From: CAIXSE01 sp040769125
GTDB lineage: Bacteria > Actinomycetota > Thermoleophilia > UBA2241
Assembly: GCA_040769125.1 (NCBI GenBank)
Contig: JAXGLO010000001.1
Location: 1,736,001-1,800,000 of the forward strand
Direction: 5' to 3'
Length of the DNA: 64,000 bases
Shown: positions 17,242 through 26,223 of the stretch, piece by piece
Position numbering within the stretch: the first letter of the stretch is position 1
Layout: every line of letters begins with the position of its first letter
The notes under the pieces: model-generated
Seen by the model: the letters and a program-made list of their open reading frames with translations, nothing else
Told to the model about the DNA's origin: nothing
Database searches by the model: none
Program-made: the position numbers and the translations under genes

Positions 17242-18806
17242 GCCTCGCCCTCCAGGTCCGCCACGATCGCGTCGATCTGCGTCCGCAACTCCGCCTGCCG
17301 CTCCACGATGCGGGCGATCTCGGCGTTGAGCGCCACGATGTCGACGGGCTCGGTCGTGTCCTCCGGCTCCACATACGACGAGACGGCGATGTTGTAGTCG
17401 TTCTCGGCGATCTCGGCGCTCGGGACGAGGCAGGCGAAGTGCTCCTCGTCCTCGCGAGCGATAAAGGCATCGAGAATCTTCTGCCGGTTCTCCTCGGTAA
17501 GCTTGTTCTTGTTGCCGGCGCGCACGAACTCGGCCGAGGCGTCGATGAAGAGCACCGCGTTGTCGGTCTTCGACTTCTTGAGCACGATCACGCACGTGGC
17601 GATCGTGGTGCCGAAGAAGAGGTCCGGCGGGAGCTGGATGACCGTGTCGACGTAGTTGTTGTCGATGAGGTACTTGCGGATCTTGCGCTCGGCGCCGCCG
17701 CGATACAGCACGCCGGGGAACTCGACGATCGCCGCCGTGCCGTCCACCGCCAGCCAGCTCAGCATGTGCATGGTGAACGCCAGGTCGGCCTTGGACTTGG
17801 GCGCGAGCACGCCGGCGGGCGCGAAGCGCACGTCGTTGATGAGCAGGGGATTGGCGTCGCCGTCCCACTTGATCGAGTACGGCGGGTTGGAGACGATCGC
17901 CTCGAACGGCTCGTCGTCCCAGTGCGCCGGGTCGGTGAGCGTGTCACCGTGGGCGATGCTGAAGCGCTCGTAGTTCACGTCGTGCAGGAACATGTTGATG
18001 CGCGCCAGGTTGTACGTGGTCAGGTTGATCTCCTGGCCGAAGAACCCCCGGCGGACGTTCTCCTTGCCCAGCACCTTGGCGAACTTGAGCAGCAGTGAGC
18101 CCGAGCCGCAGGCGGGGTCGTAGACCCCGTTCACCTCGGTCTTGCCCACCACGGTGATGCGCGCCAGCAGCTCGCTCACCTCCTGCGGCGTGTAGAACTC
18201 GCCGCCGGACTTGCCGGCGCCCGACGCGTACATCTGCATGAGGTACTCGTACGCGTCGCCGAAGGCGTCGATGGTGTGGTCTTCGAAGCTGCCCAGTTCG
18301 AGGTCGCCGATCGCGTCGAGCAGCTTGCAGAGCTTCTGGTTGCGCCTGGCGACCGTGTTGCCGAGCCTGGCGCTGTTCACGTCGAGGTCGTCGAAGAGGC
18401 CCTTGATGTCGTCCTCGCTGTCGGCGCCCACGGCCGAGCCCTCGATGTTGCGAAACACGCCTTCGAGCGTCTCGTTGAGGTTCTCGTCGCGCGCCGCGCG
18501 GGCGCGCACGTTGGCGAACAGCTCGCTGGGCAGGATGTAGAAGCCCTTCTCGGCCACGGTCTCGGCGCGGCCGAACTCGGCGTCGGCATCGGAGAGCCTG
18601 GCGTAGTCGAACTCGGGGTTCCCCGCCTCACGCTCGTGTGCATTCAGGTAGGCGGTGAGGTTCTCGGAGATGAACCGGTAGAAGAGCATGCCCAGCACGT
18701 AGCTCTTGAAGTCCCAGCCGTCGACCGACCCGCGCAGGTCGTTGGCGATGCGCCAGATCGTCTTGTGGAGCTCGGCGCGCTGCGCCTCTTTGGTGGTAGG
18801 GGCCAT
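17238..18806 (-). CDS. hsdM: Type I restriction-modification methyltransferase subunit
   Basis: 522 residues, an N6-adenine methyltransferase. The N-terminal HsdM helical domain (about 1-140: 'WRIANDLRGSVDGWDFKSYVLGMLFYRFISENL') is followed by the catalytic domain with 'GEFYTPQEVSELL', the AdoMet motif 'DPACGSGSLLLKF' and the catalytic 'SNPPYSIKW'. The ATG at 18806 has AAGGA 7 nt upstream; an in-frame TTG at 18812 is less likely. First gene of the operon hsdM-hsdS-GIY-YIG-fic-abiEi-abiEii-hsdR. Protects host DNA; with HsdS alone it forms the modification enzyme. Confidence 0.97.
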   Translation of the reverse strand: MAPTTKEAQRAELHKTIWRIANDLRGSVDGWDFKSYVLGMLFYRFISENLTAYLNAHEREAGNPEFDYARLSDADAEFGRAETVAEKGFYILPSELFANVRARAARDENLNETLEGVFRNIEGSAVGADSEDDIKGLFDDLDVNSARLGNTVARRNQKLCKLLDAIGDLELGSFEDHTIDAFGDAYEYLMQMYASGAGKSGGEFYTPQEVSELLARITVVGKTEVNGVYDPACGSGSLLLKFAKVLGKENVRRGFFGQEINLTTYNLARINMFLHDVNYERFSIAHGDTLTDPAHWDDEPFEAIVSNPPYSIKWDGDANPLLINDVRFAPAGVLAPKSKADLAFTMHMLSWLAVDGTAAIVEFPGVLYRGGAERKIRKYLIDNNYVDTVIQLPPDLFFGTTIATCVIVLKKSKTDNAVLFIDASAEFVRAGNKNKLTEENRQKILDAFIAREDEEHFACLVPSAEIAENDYNIAVSSYVEPEDTTEPVDIVALNAEIARIVERQAELRTQIDAIVADLEGEA

Positions 18807-19197
18807 CTGCAAGTCCTTCGTCCGGCTACGTCCTGCGTCGCGGGGCTCCCCGGCAAGCGCACTGTCACGAGCACCCGGAGCCCCCGCCAGGAATCCGGAC
18901 TCATCCTATTCGACCGGGCGGACGGATGGGCGGATAGATGAGCAGACAGAAGCGCCGGAGTGCCTCGCGGCGGCCGGTACCGTTCGCTCGTCGACTGGAG
19001 CGAACCCCCGGTGATGCGCTCCTCACTACACGCGACCATCTCATGAATAGCACGCGATTCGGAAGCGCAGAACCAACCCCAGAGTACCACCCCCGCTTAC
19101 CACGATCGTGCGATTGTCGCAACCGCCAGCCCACCTTAGGCTTGGGCTGAAAGGTGCCCAATGTGGCACGCAGCTCCTGTCTCTGTGGGAGGCCGCC
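18807..19197. other. Non-coding spacer between hsdM and the next plus-strand gene
   Basis: A 391-bp stretch with no convincing gene on either strand. It should contain the hsdM operon promoter (leftward) and a promoter for the small gene at 19198. I see no clear consensus boxes. Confidence 0.4.
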
Positions 19198-19503
19198 ATG
19201 ATCATCAGTTGGAACCAGACGTTCAACGCCGACTGGAAGTTCAAGGGCGAGACGGGGACCGCCAAGTACGTGGTCACGGTGGAAATTGAAGGCCCCACAC
19301 GCCCGTTCATGACCGACGCCGCGCCGATCATCGAGGACATTGCCGCACTCGAGGGCAAGAACCTTTCCGAGGTCGCCGGGCGCTCCTCTCTCGAATCAGT
19401 CGTGCTGTACATCAAGGATCTGATCGAGGCCAAGCTTGAGGGCGGCGACAAGCTGAAGCGTCTGTACGTCTTCGAGAACGACATGTTCGGGGCGGAGATT
19501 TGA
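19198..19503 (+). CDS. Small hypothetical protein, possibly T-fold (PTPS-like)
   Basis: 101 residues; the ATG at 19198 follows GGGAGG. The order of elements ('TAKYVVTVEIEG', 'FMTDAAPIIEDIAALEGKNLSEV', 'SSLESVVLYIKDLI', 'LKRLYVFENDMF') weakly resembles the 6-pyruvoyl-tetrahydropterin-synthase/QueD fold. The zinc-binding histidines of those enzymes are absent. I do not otherwise recognise it. It stands alone between the hsd operon and an IS110 remnant, so it may belong to the island. Confidence 0.55.
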   Translation: MIISWNQTFNADWKFKGETGTAKYVVTVEIEGPTRPFMTDAAPIIEDIAALEGKNLSEVAGRSSLESVVLYIKDLIEAKLEGGDKLKRLYVFENDMFGAEI

Positions 19504-19525
19504 GGGACCTCGTCTAGGAACCTCG

Positions 19526-19856
19526 TCAACGTTTAGAGAGACCCTCGGCGGCGCGCTGCTTCACATAGCGTCGCGTGCGCGAGCAGTAGCGTAGCCGCAC
19601 GATGACCGCCAGGTGCAGGGCACGGCTGGCAGCGCAGTCGCCGCCGCGGTGAAGCCGATCCCTGCCTCGTGCGAGCGCACGAGGCAGGGATCGGCACCGC
19701 ACCGCAGAGGTAGACGAAGGCGGCCTCTGGGCGCAGGCGTTCCGGCCGCTCACCGGCCGTGATGAGGAACCGGCCGAAGCGTGGGAGCCCCTCGAGCGCG
19801 CTGCGCAGCGCGGCGGGCGCCCTGACGACCATGCCGCGCAAGACCCGCCTTCCCAT
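19526..19856 (-). pseudogene. IS110-family transposase remnant
   Basis: Two overlapping minus frames together give the C-terminal part of an IS110-type transposase. One reads 'GRFLITAGERPERLRPEAAF', the other 'HRGGDCAASRALHLAVIVRL' and 'AAEGLSKR'. These match the copy at 28325-29251. A frameshift, an internal deletion and loss of the N-terminus show it is dead. Confidence 0.8.
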
Positions 19857-19983
19857 GAAGGCACAAGGTCAGGCAACTCCACTAAGCCTGAACGCCTCCG
19901 CCTACGATGAAGCTGAGCCTTGCAGCCACACGTAAGCCGGGCTACCATCGAGATGGCCCGCAAGCTAACGGCAAGGGGATCCC

Positions 19984-22785
19984 ATGGACAATGACGCCAG
20001 GCGGCTCCCTTGGGTCCCCGAGACTAGCCATGACGGTCTAGTCTGGGTTCTCGCCGATCCATCACAAGCGCCGCCGCTACTTGATTCCAAGTTGCGCACT
20101 CCGCGGCTGAGACCGAACAGTCTGGCTCGCCCGCGACTCTTCGATCGCCTTGATGCCGGCACGCAGCGTCCAGTGACTTCGGTCTCGGCACCTGCTGGTT
20201 ACGGCAAGACGACATTACTCTCGGAGTGGGCGGCGCGGAGCGAGCGTCTCGTATCATGGCTTGCTCTTGACCATGAGGACAACCATCCCACGCGGTTCTG
20301 GGCGTATTTCACCGCGGCCGTGCGTCGCGCCCACAGTGGTGAAATCGGCACGGGCGCCTGGGCGCACTCTCGCGCCGGTTCGAGCACGTTCGACCGAGAC
20401 TGCCTGATGGCGTTTCTCAATGAAGTCGAATCACTCGGCGAAGACCTTGTGCTCATCCTTGACGATTACCACCTCATCACTGCAACTGAGATTCAGGACG
20501 CTCTCTCCTTCGTGGTTGAGCACCTGCCTCGCGGATTGCACTTGGTCCTGGCAAGCCGGACGATGCCTTCTCTGCCTCTCGCCCGCCTGAGGGCGCGTGG
20601 CTGGCTCTGTGAATTGGGCGCCGCAGACCTCGCCTTCACCCCGAAGGAGACGAGCGACTTCTTCGATGGACGTGGCTTACCGGAACTTGAATCCGATGGG
20701 CTTGCGCTCTTGCACAGGCGCACGGAGGGGTGGGCTGCAGGCCTGGAGTTGGCCGCATTGACACTGGAGGCTAACGGCGATGCTGCGGCAATTGACTCGC
20801 TCCTGCAGAAGTCAAGCCACATGATCGCAGAGTACCTGACGGAAGAAGTCCTCCGCAGTCAGCCTGCGGAAATCCGGGAGTTCCTGCTGAGGACATCTGT
20901 TCTTCAGCGGTTCACCGCTCCGCTTTGCGATGTGGTGCTTCACAAACAGCCTGGAAGCTCCGCTATCGTGCTCGAAGCCCTGGAGCGTCGCAACCTCTTC
21001 CTTGTCCCTCTCGACGATGCACGAGAGTGGTTCCGTTATCACCCCATCTTCGCGGAGCTGCTCAGGGCTCAGCTAGAGCGCTCAGAGCCCGCCGCGATTC
21101 CAACGATTCTGTCTCGAGCGTCTCAGTGGTACGAAGCGCGCGGCTACTATCTAGATGCCATCAACTGCGCCAGGCTTGCGACCGATGTGTCACGCATGGT
21201 TGATCTGGTGGCATCCTCACGTCACCTCTTCATCGAAAACGGCCAGTTTGGCATTCTCCTCGAGCTCCTGGAACAACTGCCGGAACACCTGGTCGAGTCA
21301 CGCCCAGAGCTCATGATAGCTATGGCATGGGCGCTCACTCCGCGAGGACGCTTTAGCGAAGCCTGCGAAGCCCTTCAGATCGCTGCCGCTCTCATCGATG
21401 GGCCTGCGGAGAGCGCACCTGGCACGCCGACGAATGCCCGTGATGCCTTGACGGGTGAAGTGTTCGCAGCGCGAGCGATGATGGATGCATTCACCAATGA
21501 CCGTGCAGGCGTTCGTCGCCACAGCGAACTGGCTCTGAAATGGCTCCCCGTCGAGCGACGGTATCTTCGCGCCCTCATGCAGATTTGCCGGGGGTGGGCG
21601 CTCAAGATTGAGGCGTGCACAGAAGAGGCACGCCTAGCCCTCAATAAGGCACTGATCATCGGTGGTAGCTCGAACAATTCGCTTCCGTCCGCGCTGGCCA
21701 AATACTACCTGGCATGCGTGGCCAGCCGTGAAGGAAAGCTGCACGAGGCAGCCGCAACCTTGCGTGACGTCTTGACGCTGACACGCGGTGAATCGGGTGA
21801 GGAGCTGCCTCTCAGAGGTCCCGTTCATGTGTCACTGGGCGTCATACTTTATGAGTGGAACGAGCTTGACGAAGCGGAGCGACATCTTCGCTTGGGCCTT
21901 GAGCTCAGTCAGCGCTGGCACAGCCATGACGCATTACTGGAGGGCCATTTCGGGTTAGGCTGGCTATTGTTTGCCACAGGACGGGAGGACGAGGCCATAC
22001 GCGTCATGGATGAAGTCCTGGGCCTACAGGAGGACATCGCGTCAGGACGACCTGACGATCAACCCTTCATCTCGGTCTCGCCGTTCATTACGCACTTGCC
22101 CGTCTCCTATGCGCGCGCTTGGTATGCGAAGAGCGCCAAGAACGTGCGTGCGCGCGGTTACGACTGGGCCAACGAAGTCCTGCGTGAAGCTGGCGTAGGC
22201 GCTCCTTCAGGTGGCCTCGCGCTCAGTCTGCAGCACGTGGCCAGCATTCTCGTCATCCAAGGCCGCATCTCCGAGGCGCAGAAAGTGATCAAGCGATTGC
22301 TGCCCGAACTCGAGCTCCATCGATTGAACCGCCAGGTGGTCGAGGTGCTCGTCGTAAGCGCCATGGCGTCGGCGGCCGAGGGCGATTCGAGCGGTGCGCT
22401 CGTGTCTCTCAGTCGCGCCCTGGCCTTGGCGGAGCCGGAGGGTTACGCCCGCACCTTCCTTGACGAGGGTTGGCCAATGCGCAGGCTGCTTGAAATCGTG
22501 AGCACACGCGGTGTGTCTACGGAGTACGCCGATCGTCTACTTGAGCTGTTCTCTGCTGTCGATACCGTGATGCCCCTGGACACTGCTCATCAAGGGCCCC
22601 TGAGCGCTCGCGAACTCCAGGTTCTCCGTCTCGTCGCGGCCGGCCTCACGTCAGCGCAGGCTGCTGACCGCCTGGTGGTCTCGTTGCACACGGTGAAGGC
22701 GCACTTGAGGTCTATCCACGAGAAACTCGAGGTCCACACACGCCTCCAGGCCGTGCAAAGGGCCCGGGAGCTGCAGCTCCTCTAA
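19984..22785 (+). CDS. MalT/LAL-type ATP-binding LuxR-family transcriptional regulator
   Basis: 933 residues. The N-terminal STAND-type NTPase has Walker A 'APAGYGKTTLLSEW' (69-82) and 'LVLILDDYHLI' as Walker B. A helical winged region and TPR-like repeats occupy about 350-830. The C-terminal LuxR helix-turn-helix is 'LSARELQVLRLVAAGLTSAQAADRLVVSLHTVKAHL' (about 870-905). Such proteins activate transcription after ligand-induced oligomerisation. ATG 19984 follows AAGGGGA. No obvious metabolic partner lies beside it; it is flanked by IS debris and may regulate island genes or be a stranded host gene. Ligand unknown. Confidence 0.92.
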   Translation: MDNDARRLPWVPETSHDGLVWVLADPSQAPPLLDSKLRTPRLRPNSLARPRLFDRLDAGTQRPVTSVSAPAGYGKTTLLSEWAARSERLVSWLALDHEDNHPTRFWAYFTAAVRRAHSGEIGTGAWAHSRAGSSTFDRDCLMAFLNEVESLGEDLVLILDDYHLITATEIQDALSFVVEHLPRGLHLVLASRTMPSLPLARLRARGWLCELGAADLAFTPKETSDFFDGRGLPELESDGLALLHRRTEGWAAGLELAALTLEANGDAAAIDSLLQKSSHMIAEYLTEEVLRSQPAEIREFLLRTSVLQRFTAPLCDVVLHKQPGSSAIVLEALERRNLFLVPLDDAREWFRYHPIFAELLRAQLERSEPAAIPTILSRASQWYEARGYYLDAINCARLATDVSRMVDLVASSRHLFIENGQFGILLELLEQLPEHLVESRPELMIAMAWALTPRGRFSEACEALQIAAALIDGPAESAPGTPTNARDALTGEVFAARAMMDAFTNDRAGVRRHSELALKWLPVERRYLRALMQICRGWALKIEACTEEARLALNKALIIGGSSNNSLPSALAKYYLACVASREGKLHEAAATLRDVLTLTRGESGEELPLRGPVHVSLGVILYEWNELDEAERHLRLGLELSQRWHSHDALLEGHFGLGWLLFATGREDEAIRVMDEVLGLQEDIASGRPDDQPFISVSPFITHLPVSYARAWYAKSAKNVRARGYDWANEVLREAGVGAPSGGLALSLQHVASILVIQGRISEAQKVIKRLLPELELHRLNRQVVEVLVVSAMASAAEGDSSGALVSLSRALALAEPEGYARTFLDEGWPMRRLLEIVSTRGVSTEYADRLLELFSAVDTVMPLDTAHQGPLSARELQVLRLVAAGLTSAQAADRLVVSLHTVKAHLRSIHEKLEVHTRLQAVQRARELQLL

Positions 22786-22918
22786 AGCGAAGTCCCTGAT
22801 CCCAACGACGGCTTGGTGCCGCTGATCCACCACCCCGAGCACGGTGCGCGCCGATCGCCCAGATGCGTGGCCGTCCCGACAGATGGCTAACGCTCGCTTG
22901 TAGTACTCCCCCCATCTC

Positions 22919-23100
22919 AAGCCACCCTTAGTACGCATTCATGATGAGTGTGGAGAGGGGTATGGCGTTCATGAGCAACGCCCCAACGAGGCGCGATGCG
23001 AGACCGCAAGGCGCAAAATGGCTGTGGTCCTCGCGATCGTCATGGGCCAGACCTCGGCGGCGGAGGCGGCCCGCAAGCACGGCCTCACGATTGTCAACGC
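22919..23100 (+). pseudogene. IS orfA (helix-turn-helix) remnant with conserved IS end
   Basis: Begins with a 32-bp sequence (22919-22950, containing CTTAGTACGCATTCATGATG) identical to 33654-33685. The following coding-like stretch translates in shifted frames to 'VVLAIVMGQTSAAEAARKHGLT'. This parallels 'VVLSIVKGETSAAEAARKYGLT' in the copy at 33705. Confidence 0.7.
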
Positions 23101-23210
23101 CGGTCTCAAACTGACCCACCTCTGCCGGTCTCGATCTGACCCAGCTTCAGGTCGTCTTGGTCTCGGTCTTAGCGTCTTTGTCTGAGAGCGTGCCGGCCTT
23201 GCGTTTGTCG

Positions 23211-23288
23211 CGCGGCCGAACTCGGCGGCGGCGTCGGAGAGACTGGCGTAGTCGAACTCGGGGTTCCCCGCCTCACGCTCGTGTGCAT
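23211..23288 (-). pseudogene. Duplicated fragment of hsdM
   Basis: This 78-bp stretch matches hsdM at 18566-18643 with only three differences that I can see, and encodes 'HEREAGNPEFDYASLSDAAAEFGRA'. It ends exactly where the IS21-like element begins. It is a remnant of another hsdM copy, not a gene. Confidence 0.85.
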
Positions 23289-24792
23289 TGTCACTGACGA
23301 TGCAATACTGACCCCCTCGTGACGATCGAAAACAGACCCCTCTCTCAGAGCTAGTAGGCTCCTCGCCGACGCTTTCAGGCGGAGCGAGGAGGGTGCCGTT
23401 GATCAGCATGGAGGAGTGGGTGGACATCGTCGCTCTGCACCGTCAGGGAGTCTCGATCAAGGCGATCTCGCGCGGGCTCGGGGTCGGCTGTAACACCGTC
23501 CGCCGGGCGCTGCGCCGCGATGGACCGCCGGCCTACCGGCGCCCCGCCGCACCGGGCAAGCTCGATCCCTTCAAGGACTACCTCGTGGCCCGCCTCACCG
23601 AGTTCCCCGAGCTGTCCGCCGCCGCGCTCCTCGAGGAGATCCGCGCCCAGGGCTACGTCGGTGGGATCAGCATCCTCAAGGACTTCACGCGCCCCTACCG
23701 CCGGCGGCGGCGGGAGCCGGTGGTGCGCTTCGAGACGCCGCCCGGCCTGCAGGCCCAGGTCGACTGGGCCGAGCTCGGTCGCCACGAGCTGGACGGCCGA
23801 GCGGCCGCCCTGCACCTGTTCGTCATGGTGCTTGGCTTCAGCCGCGCCCTCTACGCCGAGGCGGTGACCGCCGAGGACCTGCCCACCTTCCTCAGCTGCC
23901 ATGCCCGCGCCTTCGCTTTCTTCGGCGGCATGCCCACCGAGATCCTCTTGCGACAACGCCAAGGTGGTGGTCCTGGAGCGCACCGCAAACGGCCCGCGCT
24001 ACAACCCCGGATTGCTCGACTTCGCCGGCAGGTACGGCTTCGTGCCGCGCCTCTGCCGCCCCTACCGGGCGCGCACCAAGGGCAAGGTCGAACGCTCGAT
24101 CGGCTACCTGCGCGACCGCTTCTTCTGCGGACGCACCATCACCAGCCTCGAGGACCTGAACACGCAGCTGCTCGCCTGGCTCGATGCGGTCGCCAACCGC
24201 CGGGAGCACGCGACCACCGGCGAGCGGCCACTCGACCGCCTCGCGCGTGAGGGCCTCACGCCCTTCGCCCTGGCGCCGCCTGGGGTCGGCAAGAGCCACC
24301 TTGCCGTGGCTCTCGGGCTCGAGGCCTGCCGGAGCCGGCACCGCGTGCGCTTCACGACCGCGGCGCGCCTCGTGGCGGCGCTCGCCGAGGCGCGTGAGCA
24401 GGCGACCTACAGCCGCCGCCTGCTCACCTACACACGGCCCAGCCTGCTGATCGTCGACGAGGTCGGCTTCCTGCCCCTGGACACCTCCCAGGCGGCGCTC
24501 CTCTTCGAGGTCGTCAGCCGCCGCTACGAGCAGGGTTCGATCGTGCTCACCGACAACAAGAGCTTCGGCGAATGGGCGAAGGTCTTCTCCGGCGACAGCG
24601 TGATCGCCACGGCGATCCTCGACCGCCTGCTGCACCACAGCCACGTGATCAACATCCGCGGCGAGAGCTACCGACTCAAGGACAAGCGTAAGGCCGGCGT
24701 CGTCAAGACGAAGGGAGGCTGATGCTACGAACCCGATGAGGGGGTCCGTTTTGGACCGTCACAAAGGGGTTCACTTTGGACCGTCATTGACA
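23289..24792 (+). mobile_element. IS21-family element with internal deletion
   Basis: The ends are imperfect long inverted repeats, each containing two related blocks. The left begins TGTCACTGACGATGC (23289); the right, read inward, begins TGTCAATGACGGTCC (from 24792). Length is 1504 bp, versus about 2-2.5 kb for intact family members. It carries a fused and frameshifted istA/istB. No target duplication is evident. Confidence 0.85.
23393..24722 (+). pseudogene. istA-istB fusion remnant (IS21 transposase + helper ATPase)
   Basis: The first frame (GTG 23393) encodes an IstA-type transposase: N-terminal helix-turn-helix 'GVSIKAISRGLGVGCNTVRRAL' and integrase-core 'QVDWAELG'. A frameshift near 23945 ('GMPTEIL' then 'DNAKVVVLERTANG') moves to the next frame. 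About 115 residues later, at 'REGLTPFALA', IstA sequence joins directly to IstB at its Walker A 'PPGVGKSHLAVAL'. IstB then continues ('LLIVDEVGFLPLD', 'VLTDNKSFGEW') to its natural end. An internal deletion has removed the IstA C-terminus and the IstB N-terminus, so the element is not autonomous. Confidence 0.88.
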
Positions 24793-24911
24793 GCTGTCAC
24801 ATCGTGGACCCAGACGTGGGCTTTGCGCTTCCGATGACGCGAAGCGTGTAAGACAGAGACCAGCGATACGACCGCGAGCACCAGGTTGTTCTGCCTACTA
24901 GCCTGTCCTAT

Positions 24912-26027
24912 CCCCGAGTAGTACCGACACTCGGGGGTCTCTTGTCTCACTGAGGTGGGGCGACGCATCCTTCTCTGCAAGGACTGTCCAGGTTCTCGCA
25001 GAAGGAGCGCCGCCCCATGACCAATGATGATGTGCTTTACGCCTACCGTCTACGTGTGCTCGCCAGCGCGCGGGAGCTCGGCAGCGTTGCCGCGGCCTGC
25101 CGCCTGCACGGCATCCACCGCTCGACCTTCTACCGCTGGAAGGCGCAGGTCGACCGCTTCGGCCTCGAGATCCTGCGGCCCAGGGAGCGCCGCCGCCCGC
25201 CGATGCCGAACGCGATCCCGGTGCTCGTCGAGCAGCGCATCATCGCCTTCGCCCTGGGCGCTCCCGGCTCCGGTCCGGCGCGCATCGCCGCCGAGCTCGC
25301 GAGGGAGAAGCACGGCGGCCTCAGGGTCTCGGCGAACGGCGTCTGGCGCGTGCTGCGCCGCCACGGCATCCACACCAGGGCGCTGCGCAACGGGCTGCTC
25401 GCCGGCTACGCATCGCCGCCCGAGCCGGCGCGCGAACTCGAGCCCGAGCGCCACATCGCCGTCGATCACCCCGGCGAGCTTCTGCAGATGGACTGCTTCT
25501 GCATCGGACGCCTGGCCGGCACCAAGGGCGTCGTCTGGCAGTACACGGCGATCGACGCGGTCTCAAGCTTCTGCTGGGCCGAGCTGCACGTGACGCCGCG
25601 CAACCCCGACGTGCGCTTCGCCAGCCGGCTCGCTCACCGGGTCGCCGGCGACCTGCGCGAGGCGGGCTGGGAGCTCGAGCGCGTCTCGACCGACAACGGT
25701 TCGGAGTTCCGCAACCACGTCTTCGACGAGAGCCTCGCGAGGCTCGGCGCCAGGCACACCCCGATCAGCCCCGGCCGGCCACAGTCGAACGGCTTCGCCT
25801 GAGCGCGTGCAGCGCACCATCTTAGAGGAGTGCTGGAAGCCCTCCTTCGCCCGCTACCTGGTACCCAAATACATGGGCCTGCGGCGGGAGCTGGTGCGCT
25901 ACCTCGAGCTCGACAACCACGACCGGGCGCACAACGGGCGCCTGACCCGTGGTCGGACGCCCGCCGAGGTGCTCGGTGCCGCTAAGATGTTCCGCTAGCA
26001 GAGCGGATGTGTCGCTACATCTTGGGG
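24912..26027 (+). mobile_element. IS481-like element
   Basis: Imperfect terminal inverted repeats: CCCCGAGTAGTACCGACAC at 24912-24930 and GTGTCGCTACATCTTGGGG at 26009-26027. They enclose a single transposase gene at 25017-25998. Exact outer ends are uncertain by a few bases. Confidence 0.7.
25017..25998 (+). pseudogene. DDE integrase-core transposase, frameshifted near its end
   Basis: ATG 25017 opens 261 residues: an N-terminal helix-turn-helix ('RELGSVAAACRLHGIHRSTFYRWK') and an rve integrase core with 'LQMDCFCIG', 'STDNGSEF' and 'RPQSNGFA', giving the D-D-E framework up to the last block. At 25799 one extra base produces a TGA. Reading on in the next frame gives 'ERVQRTILEECWKPSF' and the normal C-terminus to a TAG at 25996. 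The E of the DDE triad falls just after the shift, so the product is probably inactive. Confidence 0.85.
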
Positions 26028-26223
26028 TCGGTACATACTAGGCCCTCTCTAACTACCCCATGGCACAGAACAAGTTGTGCAAGCTCAACTCAAGATCTAA
26101 TGAGACTTGAAGACAGGCTTAGGGGGTCTGAGCGTAAAGATGTAAACGCCAATGTAACAGTCTTTCACCTTACTTCTGTGAGTCTGCTCGAAAACGTTGT
26201 TAGACAACCGCGCTCATGCAATC
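26028..26223. other. Spacer with a candidate attC half-site
   Basis: 196 bp between the IS481-like right end and the stop of the DUF4062-like gene. No gene is visible. On the minus strand the part nearest the gene (26205 down to 26178) starts with GTCTAAC, a perfect RYYYAAC core, 18 nt after the stop codon, followed by AACGTTTTCGAGCAGAC. A complementary right half was not found. Confidence 0.3.

Larger units (their letters stand above)
22786..23288. other. IS debris and hsdM fragment region
   Basis: No intact gene. It contains an IS orfA remnant starting with a 32-bp end sequence shared with position 33654, and, against the IS21 element, a piece of a second hsdM copy. Confidence 0.6.
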
